A stretch of 8,808 bases of DNA from an uncultured Bacteroidales bacterium. GTDB lineage: Bacteria; Bacteroidota; Bacteroidia; Bacteroidales; UBA3663. A program made the translations under genes and the position numbers. The notes beneath the pieces were generated by a model. It worked only from the letters and a program-made list of their open reading frames with translations. It was not told where the DNA came from and ran no database searches. Location of the stretch: positions 1 through 8,808 of the forward strand of contig CALBPV010000056.1 in NCBI GenBank assembly GCA_937899265.1, given 5' to 3'. The stretch's first letter is position 1. Each line of letters begins with the position of its first letter. This document shows positions 1-6,735 of this stretch, in pieces.

Positions 1-1500
1 GTTGGGGTTCAGCCCGTTGGCCTTTTCCCATGCGTCGGGCATACCGTCGCCGTCGCTGTCAAAGCCGGCTGCTCGGGCTCCTGTGCCGAAAGTGGCCTCG
101 GTATAACCGTTCACGTCGCTGACCTTGTCGATACGGCCCCAGGTGGGTGTGCAGCTGTAGGTCTTCCCGTCTTTCACATAACTTGTGGCCGACCCTTTGT
201 AGGTTGCCGTTCCGTTCAGGGCCTCCCTGAAATAGCGTTCGTCCACATCGTCTAAGTAGAGTGATGCGCCCGAGTAGGCGAGCACCTTGTTGTAGGCATT
301 CACTGCCGAATGGGTTGTCACTTCGCCGGTGGGAGCCGGTTCGTCCAATTGCATGCAGATACAGTCGGTTCCGGCCGAGTTCTTGACGTAGGTTTCATTC
401 TCGCCGTTGTAGTGGTTGGGGTCCGGACTGTATCGTTTGCCGTTAATTACATACGTACCATCATCGTAATTCATATAGTTCCAGCCCGCATTGGAAGTGT
501 TGTTGATGCGATTGCCGCTCAGGTAGTAACGGCTGGTCATGGTCCAATAGATGGGATAGCCCGAAGCATTGCCGCTGGCACCCACGGTCACCGTTGTCAG
601 GCGTGTAGTGGAGCTGGCAGGACCTGTCTTGTAGTAGTTGTTCACCATATTAATCTTGCCGCCGCCGGGACCTCCGTAGCATCCGTTGCCGCAGTTGTAA
701 ATCACGCAGTTGCGGAAATCGACATTCTCGGCCTGCACTGCGTTCTCCCACTTGTACTCAGCATACTTGGTGTTGCCGGTATAGCCCGTCCAGTTGTAGC
801 GTGCGCCGTTGAAGCGGGGTGTTCGGTTGGAGTGGTGGATGAGCAGGTTATGGTGGAACGAGGCCAACTTGCCGCCCCAGATGCCGCCGTAGCCGTGCGG
901 TCCTTTGGAATGGCCCGAGTGCATCAGACTCTCGCCTATGGTGCTCCACTGCATCGTGAAATTGTTGTTGTCGTAGAACGAGGCCGTCTCGTCGATGCTC
1001 CATGAGAAAGAACAATGGTCAATCATGATACCGGTGTAGTGGCGTGCCGTTGAAGCATCGGCACCATCGGCTTCGGCTCTTTTGGCTTCGTCAGTCTCCG
1101 CGTCGATGATTTTCTCTTGCCCCAATCGGCAACGTATGAACCTGATGACGATGTTGTTTCCGTGAGGATTGACGGTGTAGTAGCGCAGGGTGATGCCCGG
1201 CTCGGGAGCCGTCTGGCCGAGTATGGTGGTGTTGGCACCTATGTTGAGGTCACTGGAGAGAGCAATTACGCCGCCTACGTCGAAGACGACAATCTTCTTG
1301 TCACTGCCGTTGACCGCAGCACGCAGAGAGCCTGTGCCGGAGTCGTTGAGATTCGTAACGTGGATGACCTTGCCCCCGCGACCGCCGGTCACATAACGGC
1401 CATGACCCTCTGCACCGGGGAATGCAGGCACCTGTGCTTCAGCTTGCATGCCAACGAGCGCTGCAAGGAAAAGCGTGATTGCGAAAAACAAATTCTTCAT
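1..1500 (-). CDS. Secreted pectate lyase, PL1-like right-handed beta-helix (C-terminus cut off by window edge)
   Basis: Predicted to cleave polygalacturonate (pectin backbone) by beta-elimination outside the cytoplasm. 500 codons are visible from the ATG at 1500 to the window edge with no stop, so the 3' end is missing. Residues 1-22 form a signal peptide (MKNLFFAITLFLAALVGMQA then EA, probable cleavage before Q23). The mature protein opens with VPAFPGAEGHGR, then GGRGGKVIHVTNLNDSGTGS, the usual first turn of Bacteroidetes pectate lyases. D161-H162-CSFSWSID-E171 matches the PL1 'DH' region that supplies calcium ligands. H222-H223-SNR226-TP228-R229 matches the PL1 RxPxxR region, with R226 the likely catalytic base. 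Near the visible end, DSDGDGMPDAWEKANGLNPN (481-500) resembles the Asp-rich calcium-binding (thrombospondin type 3-like) tail seen in Bacteroidetes polysaccharide lyases. A secretion or sorting domain may follow outside the window. The gene has its own promoter and lies downstream of the receptor in the same direction. The family is confident; exact substrate is inferred. Confidence 0.92.
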   Translation of the reverse strand, partial: MKNLFFAITLFLAALVGMQAEAQVPAFPGAEGHGRYVTGGRGGKVIHVTNLNDSGTGSLRAAVNGSDKKIVVFDVGGVIALSSDLNIGANTTILGQTAPEPGITLRYYTVNPHGNNIVIRFIRCRLGQEKIIDAETDEAKRAEADGADASTARHYTGIMIDHCSFSWSIDETASFYDNNNFTMQWSTIGESLMHSGHSKGPHGYGGIWGGKLASFHHNLLIHHSNRTPRFNGARYNWTGYTGNTKYAEYKWENAVQAENVDFRNCVIYNCGNGCYGGPGGGKINMVNNYYKTGPASSTTRLTTVTVGASGNASGYPIYWTMTSRYYLSGNRINNTSNAGWNYMNYDDGTYVINGKRYSPDPNHYNGENETYVKNSAGTDCICMQLDEPAPTGEVTTHSAVNAYNKVLAYSGASLYLDDVDERYFREALNGTATYKGSATSYVKDGKTYSCTPTWGRIDKVSDVNGYTEATFGTGARAAGFDSDGDGMPDAWEKANGLNPN

Positions 1501-1540
1501 TTTGTGGATGTATTATGAGTTATTGGGTTTGAACTGGTTA

Positions 1541-1571
1541 CAAAGATAAAGATTTATTTTCAAATTGCAAA
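1541..1571 (-). promoter_or_regulatory. Bacteroidetes-type promoter for the pectate lyase gene
   Basis: Reading leftward, a TTTG (-33 box, 1571-1568) is followed after exactly 19 bases by TATCTTTG (-7 box, 1548-1541), matching the Bacteroidetes sigma-ABfr consensus TTTG-N19-21-TAnnTTTG. Transcription should start a few bases further left, giving a leader of about 35-40 bases before the ATG at 1500. The leader is A/C-rich with no Shine-Dalgarno match, as is usual in this phylum. This suggests the lyase need not depend on read-through from the receptor gene. Confidence 0.7.
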
Positions 1572-1599
1572 TATTTTCGGCAGTTTTAACAAAAAAAAC

Positions 1600-1623
1600 G
1601 GGCAAAAAAGCGCATTATACGCT
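1600..1623. repeat. Left copy of a 24-base inverted repeat flanking the TonB receptor gene
   Basis: On the + strand this copy contains GGGCAAAAAAG followed by CGCATTATACGCT. The reverse complement of 3720-3743 is the same at 22 of 24 positions; both differences are transitions (positions 12 and 20). It lies 12 bases past the receptor stop codon (TCA at 1636-1638, read leftward). Confidence 0.75.
1604..1623 (-). terminator. Weak terminator-like hairpin after the receptor gene
   Basis: On the minus strand AGCGT (1623-1619) can pair with GCGCT (1613-1609) around an ATAAT loop, with one G.U pair, followed directly by a run of T (1609-1604). Five base pairs is short for an intrinsic terminator, so the assignment is tentative. 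It coincides with the left copy of the inverted repeat. Confidence 0.35.
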
Positions 1624-1635
1624 CAGATGATTGTT

Positions 1636-3705
1636 TCAGAGGGAAAATTTGAACGTTCCGCCCACCTTGAGCCAACGTCCGGGCTGGGGTATGAAGGAAT
1701 AGTCGAAATAGGTATGGTCGGTGAGGTTGTTGCCGTCGATGAAGGCCGACCAGCGGTCGTCGTTCCAGACCAACCGTCCGTCAAGCAAACCGTAAGGACG
1801 GTTGCCGTCGCCCACGCGCTGCTGCCAACGCCAGGAAAGCGAGAGCGAGAGGCGGTGCCAAAGGTGCCAGTCGGAACTGACAACGACCTTGTTGCGGAGA
1901 TACTCCATCGCATACTTGGAGCTGACGACGGGACGGTAATAGTCAATATCCTCGTTGATGTAGGCCCAACGGGCGGACAGGCGGGTGAGCGGTGACGATT
2001 CCCAAATCTCGGCAGGAAGCCAGTCAACAGAGGTTTCCACACCGGCATTGTCGAGACGGAAGTTTCCGCTGCGATAAATCCACTCGGAAGACAGGACACC
2101 TGCGGCTTCGGAGGCATATACCACCCAATCTATCATGTCGCTTTTGTGGCTGTAGAAAAACTGAGCTTCGGCACGCCAGCCGGGAGTACGGTAGCGGGCA
2201 CCGAGCGAGAAGTCGGAGGTCCGTTCGGGAGAAAGGTTCGAATTGCCCTGAATGCCTGTTCCGCTGTAATAGAGATCGGTGAATGTGGGCATACGCAGCG
2301 CCATGTTCCACGAAGCAAAGAGCTTCCAGTCGCGGGCAGGATGCCAGGCAATATCGACACCTGGATAGAAACGCCAGCGGTCGTCGAGACCCGAATTGCG
2401 ATTGGCCAGAACACCGAGCGAGACGGTCCATGAGCGGAGAATCAAGTTGTGTTCGAAGAAGGCCGAGAGATTGGTGCGGTCGTCTCCATATTTATACAGG
2501 ATATCACTCTGTCCGTCGGCTCCTCCTGTGGAAACCCACTCGGACTCGTCGCGGACCTTGCCCAGTTTGGTCGAAAGAATGCCCTCATTTCTCATCTCGA
2601 CACCGAACGAAGTCTTTCCCCAGCGGGACGTGAACCAGGCATTGAGTGCAAGGCCGTAGGTATCGACCTGATGGAAATTCTCGCCAGCGGGAGAATCGCG
2701 GTGCCACTGATAGTGGTCGTACCAGCGATTCCAATAAATCTGCGGAGCGAGGTGAAGACGACCGGCCTGCGTACGGACGGAAAGCGCTGCCATGTAGCGT
2801 TCGTTGCTCTCCCACTGGTCGGTGGACGCTGCACCGTAGAAGGTGTTGGCACCGTAGGGCTTGTAGCTGTAGCCCAATTGGAGCTCTGCCGAAGTGGAAT
2901 CGACGAGAAGCGAGCCCTGATAGAAAGCGCGTGTCTGGCGGCTGTCGCTGTTGGGGGTGGCTCCGTCGGTGCGGGCATAACCGCCCGAGAGCCTGTGGGT
3001 CATCCTGCCTTGCGTTCCGGCTTTGTGGCTCTTGGCGAGACGCAGATTGCCCTCGACATAGCCGTACTCGCCCCCCTCAAGCATCACACTGCCCTCGTCG
3101 GCATCGCGACGGGTGACGATGTTGATGACACCCGTGAAAGCCGACGTGCCGAAGACACGCGCTGCAGGACCTTCGAGCACCTCGATGCGCTCGATGTCTC
3201 CGGGCGAAAGCGGGAAGTCGGCCGTAAGGTGGCCGGTGTGGGGCGATGAGATGTTGACACCATTGAGGAGAACGGTAACCTGGTCGAAGGTTCCTCCGCG
3301 CACGGAGATATCCGTTTGGACACCTCCCTCTCCTCGCTGACGCACATCGACACCGATGAGGTTTTCAAGCAAATCGTTAACACTGGGTGCCGCCTGCGCC
3401 GCTATCTCAGTGGCGGAGAGCACCGTTACCATACGGGGAGCCTGTTCAGCCGTGAGCGGCACGCGGGAGCCCAAGACCTCGACAGCATTGAGGTCGAACA
3501 CAAGCGAGTCGCCGTCGGCCACAAGAACGGGCCTCGTGATGCCGGCAGGAGCCTCAGCGGTTTTGGCTTTGAGCGATACACTCTGTAGCATCGCTACGGC
3601 CAAAGTACCCACAGCAATGACGCGATGGAGGCTTTGGAAGCTGGCATAGGAAGCACGCGAAAAACGCTTCCATTTGACGGAGTTTGTTGCAGTTTTGTTT
3701 GTCAT
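1636..3705 (-). CDS. TonB-dependent outer-membrane receptor, BtuB/CirA-like
   Basis: A 689-residue outer-membrane beta-barrel with plug, predicted to import a scarce ligand using TonB-ExbBD energy. From the ATG at 3705, residues 1-27 are basic and contain KWKRFSRASYASFQSLHR; then a hydrophobic stretch (about 29-45, VIAVGTLAVAMLQSVSL) forms a long Bacteroidetes-type signal peptide. A possible TonB box lies in the DLNAVEVLGSRVPLT region (71-85). The plug covers roughly 85-200, with SVNDLLENLIGVDVRQRG, DISVRGGTFDQVTVLLNGV and DIERIEVLEGPAARVFGTSAFTG. The remainder shows alternating, aromatic-rich barrel strands to the end, VGGTFKFSL. An in-frame ATG at 3726 would add seven residues, but it lies inside the repeat and about 20 bases from the predicted start of transcription; 3705 gives a more normal leader and signal peptide. 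There is no SusD partner, no carboxypeptidase-like N-terminal extension, and the leader is too short for a cobalamin riboswitch. Ligand unknown. Confidence 0.9.
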   Translation of the reverse strand: MTNKTATNSVKWKRFSRASYASFQSLHRVIAVGTLAVAMLQSVSLKAKTAEAPAGITRPVLVADGDSLVFDLNAVEVLGSRVPLTAEQAPRMVTVLSATEIAAQAAPSVNDLLENLIGVDVRQRGEGGVQTDISVRGGTFDQVTVLLNGVNISSPHTGHLTADFPLSPGDIERIEVLEGPAARVFGTSAFTGVINIVTRRDADEGSVMLEGGEYGYVEGNLRLAKSHKAGTQGRMTHRLSGGYARTDGATPNSDSRQTRAFYQGSLLVDSTSAELQLGYSYKPYGANTFYGAASTDQWESNERYMAALSVRTQAGRLHLAPQIYWNRWYDHYQWHRDSPAGENFHQVDTYGLALNAWFTSRWGKTSFGVEMRNEGILSTKLGKVRDESEWVSTGGADGQSDILYKYGDDRTNLSAFFEHNLILRSWTVSLGVLANRNSGLDDRWRFYPGVDIAWHPARDWKLFASWNMALRMPTFTDLYYSGTGIQGNSNLSPERTSDFSLGARYRTPGWRAEAQFFYSHKSDMIDWVVYASEAAGVLSSEWIYRSGNFRLDNAGVETSVDWLPAEIWESSPLTRLSARWAYINEDIDYYRPVVSSKYAMEYLRNKVVVSSDWHLWHRLSLSLSWRWQQRVGDGNRPYGLLDGRLVWNDDRWSAFIDGNNLTDHTYFDYSFIPQPGRWLKVGGTFKFSL

Positions 3706-3719
3706 AAATAGGATTTTGA

Positions 3720-3743
3720 AGCGCATAATGCACTTTTTTGCCC
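3720..3743. repeat. Right copy of the 24-base inverted repeat, in the receptor 5' leader
   Basis: This is the inverted partner of 1600-1623 (22 of 24 identical). On the + strand it contains AGCGCATAATGCAC, TTTTTT and GCCC. It sits between the predicted receptor transcription start (about 3750) and the preferred ATG at 3705. In receptor mRNA it can form its own small hairpin: GUGCA pairs with UGCGC around a UUA loop. Confidence 0.75.
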
Positions 3744-3754
3744 AAAATCGGGGG

Positions 3755-3785
3755 CAAAGATACGATTTTTTTTGGAGATTTCAAA
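3755..3785 (-). promoter_or_regulatory. Promoter for the TonB receptor gene, interlocked with the divergent malQ promoter
   Basis: Read leftward, TTTG (3785-3782) is followed after 19 bases by TATCTTTG (3762-3755), a full match to the Bacteroidetes consensus. The expected leader to the ATG at 3705 is about 45 bases. The -33 box lies inside the span of the rightward promoter, and that promoter's -33 box lies inside this one. Confidence 0.7.
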
Positions 3786-3802
3786 ATTTTTTCGTACTTT
3801 TG
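3771..3802 (+). promoter_or_regulatory. Promoter for the glucanotransferase operon
   Basis: TTTG (3771-3774) is followed after 20 bases by TACTTTTG (3795-3802), matching TTTG-N19-21-TAnnTTTG. Transcription should start near 3806-3810, leaving a leader of only about 11-15 bases before the ATG at 3821. This excludes the longer reading frame opening at 3674, whose extra 49 codons would lie upstream of this promoter and overlap the receptor gene. Confidence 0.65.
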
Positions 3803-3820
3803 CGGAGAAAATTGCAAAAA

Positions 3821-6685
3821 ATGTACGCACGATTTCATATAGATTATGCCACAGAGTGGGGCGAACAGCTCTGTCTCTTTATCGGCAACAAGCCTCATGA
3901 GGGCGAAGGACTGAGGGTGGGTGCCATGTTGCTCAACAGCGACGGACGCTCCGGATGGTTCGGACAGTTGGATGCCAACAAGTTTGTGGGCAACGCCTAC
4001 CACTATGCCGTCGTGAGAGACGGAATCGTGGCTCGCACCGAATGGGGCGACGGCCATTTCATCCCGTCGTTGGCCTCGATGAGCCTCTCTCCCAACACAC
4101 CGGCCAACCGCGTGCTCCATATCTACGACGGCTGGCAGACGAATCCGGTGGACCAACCCTTCTACTCGGCAGCCTTCACCGAATCCATCTTCACCCACAG
4201 ACGACGCAACGGCAGCATGGCCCAGGAACCGGCTTACCATCGCGGTCAGGCCAACACGCTGACTTTCCTCTGTGAGGCAGCGACGGTGAGAAAGGGAATG
4301 GTGCTGGCCATCTGCGGCAACCAGCCGGAACTGGGCAATTGGGATCCGAAGAAAGCCGCCGTGATGGATGCCACCCAGCAGCCCACATGGCGTCTGTCGC
4401 TTGACAGAGACGACCTGACGTTCCCGATGCTCTACAAATTCGTCCTCCTCGACGAGAAGACACACGACTTCGTGGCGTGGGAAGATACGCCCAACCGATA
4501 CTTCGACCCCGGGACGCTGACACCCGGTGACAGTGTGATAGTGAGAGACCTCTATTTCAACTCGCCGCTGAATCCCTGGCGCGGGTCGGGAACGGCCATT
4601 CCCGTCTTCTCGCTGAGGAGCAAATCGTCGTGCGGCATCGGCGACTTTGCCGACCTGAAGCTGATGGTCGATTGGGCCGAGAAGACCGGACAGAACGTCA
4701 TACAGCTCCTCCCTGTCAACGACACCACGATGACACGGACGTGGAAAGACAGCTATCCCTACAACTGCAACTCGACATTCGCCTTGAATCCGTCGTATGT
4801 GCGGCTCGAAGCCATAGGCCAACTCAAGGACGAGAAAGAGCGCAAAGAATATCAACACAAGCGACTGATGCTGAACCGCCTTCCATCGGTGGATTACGAG
4901 AAAACCGTAGAGCTCAAGTGGGATTACTTGCGCAAGATATACAAGCAGCAGGGTGCTGCCGACATGGATACCGATGCATACCGCTCGTTCCAGGAACTCA
5001 ACAGCGAATGGCTGGAGTCGTATGCCCTGTGGTGCTACCTCCGCGACAAATACAAGACACCGGATTTCCACCTTTGGAAAGAAAGTCACTATGAACCCGG
5101 TCTGACCGAGAAACTGAACCTCAGTGCTGCGGCCAGAAAAGAGGTGCAGCTCCACAAGTGGCTGCAATATCACCTGCACCTGCAACTCTCGGAAGTGAGA
5201 GACTACGCCCACGCTCACGGCATCATCCTGAAGGGCGACATCCCCATCGGCATTTCGCGTTGCAGCGTCGATGCCTGGGCCACCCCCCAACTCTTCCACA
5301 TGGACTCGCAGGCAGGAGCTCCGCCGGATGCTTTCGACCGCAACGGACAGAACTGGAGTTTCCCGACCTACAACTGGGAGGAAATGGAACGCGAGGGCTT
5401 CCGCTGGTTCCGCAACCGATTCGTCCAGATGGCCCGTTACTTCGATGCCTACCGCATTGACCATATTCTGGGATTCTTCCGCATCTGGGAAGTGCCCGAG
5501 AACGCCGTTCAGGGTATCTTGGGTCATTTCAATCCCGCCATGCCGCTCACGCCCGACGAGATGCAGAACCTCTACGGCTTCCGCTTCGATTGGGAAAGGG
5601 ACGTGATGCCATACGTGACCGACGAAATACTGGACGAAATCTTCGAGCATGACGCACGATACATCGAACAGACCGTAAAGCGTAAATTTCTCGAGATTCC
5701 GCTCAAGAATCCAACCCTGCCCCAAGCTCCCCAAACACCCAAAGTGCGCGGTGCCTACGAGAGCAGCATGGAAGCAGCTACCGCAGAGGAACAGCCCACG
5801 ACAACGGAATCCGCTGCCACCGAAAAGCCGACTGCGCCGAAACACTATCGTGTGACACCCCGATTTGCATCGCAGCGCGGCTGTCAGGGTTATTTCCAGA
5901 AACGTCCGGCCGAGGAACGCGGACATCTGAAGCAGATGTTCCGGATGCTCGACGAAGTTCTCCTCGTGGAGGATCCACGCCACAGGGGAACGTTCCATCC
6001 GCGCATCAACGGCATGGACACGCTGTCGTTCCGGGCTCTCCCCGCCGACCAACAGGAAGCCTACCGCAAAATGCATGAAGACTTCTACTACCACAGGCAT
6101 GAAGCCTTCTGGGAGGAATCGGCCATGAAGAAACTGCCGGCATTGGTTCGTGCCACCAAGATGCTGTGTTGCGGCGAAGACCTGGGCATGATTCCACAGT
6201 GTGTCCACAAAGTGATGTCAGACCTCAGAATTCTGACACTGGAAGTACAACGCATGCCCAAGACGTGGGATGAATTCGGCGACCCGGCCACCTATCCTTA
6301 TTACAGCGTCTGCACCACATCGAGCCACGACCTGAGCAACCTGCGTGCCTGGTGGACCGAGAATCCCGAAGCCTCGCAACGGTTCTACAACAATATACTC
6401 CACTGCGTGGGCGAAGCGCCCAAGGCAGCCGACGGATGGGTAGTGCAGAAGATTGTGGAACAGCATCTCTGCTCGCCCGCCATCCTCTGTATTCTCCCCT
6501 TGCAGGATTGGCTGGGAATGGACGAAAATCTACGCTATCCCGTGCCTGAAGACGAACGCATCAATGTGCCTGCCAATCCCGACAACTACTGGCACTACCG
6601 TATGCATCTCAATCTCGAGGACCTGCTCAAAGCCGACGATTTCAACCGCCTCGTCCGTGAACTCATCAAGAAATACGACCGGTAA
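3821..6685 (+). CDS. malQ: 4-alpha-glucanotransferase, CBM20-CBM20-GH77 (DPE2-type amylomaltase)
   Basis: Predicted cytoplasmic disproportionating enzyme that transfers glucosyl or maltodextrin units between alpha-1,4-glucans, used in maltose and glycogen/starch metabolism. 954 residues from the ATG at 3821; no signal peptide. Two starch-binding CBM20-like domains come first (about 1-110 and 145-245; the second has the typical GNQPELGNWDPKKA). The GH77 barrel follows, with KGDIPIGISR (K471 on), GAPPDAFDRNGQNW (D503), the nucleophile region YRIDHILGFF (D547), the acid/base motif GEDLG (E786) and the transition-state motif TSSHD (D837). The nucleophile-to-acid/base distance is 239 residues, against about 50 in classical MalQ. 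This long insertion, together with tandem CBM20, is the signature of plant DPE2-type enzymes and their bacterial relatives. Inside it, residues about 630-676 are a Pro/Thr/Ala/Glu-rich low-complexity stretch (EEQPTTTESAATEKPTAPK). First gene of a probable three-gene operon. Family assignment is firm; acceptor preference is inferred. Confidence 0.95.
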   Translation: MYARFHIDYATEWGEQLCLFIGNKPHEGEGLRVGAMLLNSDGRSGWFGQLDANKFVGNAYHYAVVRDGIVARTEWGDGHFIPSLASMSLSPNTPANRVLHIYDGWQTNPVDQPFYSAAFTESIFTHRRRNGSMAQEPAYHRGQANTLTFLCEAATVRKGMVLAICGNQPELGNWDPKKAAVMDATQQPTWRLSLDRDDLTFPMLYKFVLLDEKTHDFVAWEDTPNRYFDPGTLTPGDSVIVRDLYFNSPLNPWRGSGTAIPVFSLRSKSSCGIGDFADLKLMVDWAEKTGQNVIQLLPVNDTTMTRTWKDSYPYNCNSTFALNPSYVRLEAIGQLKDEKERKEYQHKRLMLNRLPSVDYEKTVELKWDYLRKIYKQQGAADMDTDAYRSFQELNSEWLESYALWCYLRDKYKTPDFHLWKESHYEPGLTEKLNLSAAARKEVQLHKWLQYHLHLQLSEVRDYAHAHGIILKGDIPIGISRCSVDAWATPQLFHMDSQAGAPPDAFDRNGQNWSFPTYNWEEMEREGFRWFRNRFVQMARYFDAYRIDHILGFFRIWEVPENAVQGILGHFNPAMPLTPDEMQNLYGFRFDWERDVMPYVTDEILDEIFEHDARYIEQTVKRKFLEIPLKNPTLPQAPQTPKVRGAYESSMEAATAEEQPTTTESAATEKPTAPKHYRVTPRFASQRGCQGYFQKRPAEERGHLKQMFRMLDEVLLVEDPRHRGTFHPRINGMDTLSFRALPADQQEAYRKMHEDFYYHRHEAFWEESAMKKLPALVRATKMLCCGEDLGMIPQCVHKVMSDLRILTLEVQRMPKTWDEFGDPATYPYYSVCTTSSHDLSNLRAWWTENPEASQRFYNNILHCVGEAPKAADGWVVQKIVEQHLCSPAILCILPLQDWLGMDENLRYPVPEDERINVPANPDNYWHYRMHLNLEDLLKADDFNRLVRELIKKYDR

Positions 6686-6735
6686 AAAACAGCAACACCG
6701 GACCCTCGAAACAACAACTAACAACATAACAAAAA

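Noticed and set aside
310..1005. A 231-codon plus-strand frame, plus smaller ones at 1117-1518
   Set aside because: They lie opposite the pectate lyase, which shows a signal peptide and conserved lyase motifs on the minus strand. The plus-strand translations are Val/Ala/His-rich with no family features.
2449..3249. A 266-codon plus-strand frame within the receptor region
   Set aside because: It is antisense to the conserved plug and early barrel of the TonB receptor, with no promoter or recognisable domain.
3706..3754. Cobalamin riboswitch upstream of the BtuB-like receptor
   Set aside because: The predicted leader is only about 45 bases, far too short for a cobalamin riboswitch, and no B12-box-like sequence is visible.
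3674..3820. Longer N-terminus for the glucanotransferase starting at 3674
   Set aside because: The extra 49 codons overlap the receptor gene start and the promoter that should drive the gene. The CBM20-like domain begins right after the ATG at 3821 (MYARFHIDYATEWGEQL).
3554..6208. An 884-codon open frame on the minus strand, antisense to the glucanotransferase
   Set aside because: Its sequence lacks recognisable motifs and is rich in His, Val, Gly and Arg as expected from reading antisense to a GC-biased gene. The opposite strand encodes a fully conserved GH77 enzyme with all catalytic motifs, and this frame also runs across both promoters into the receptor gene.
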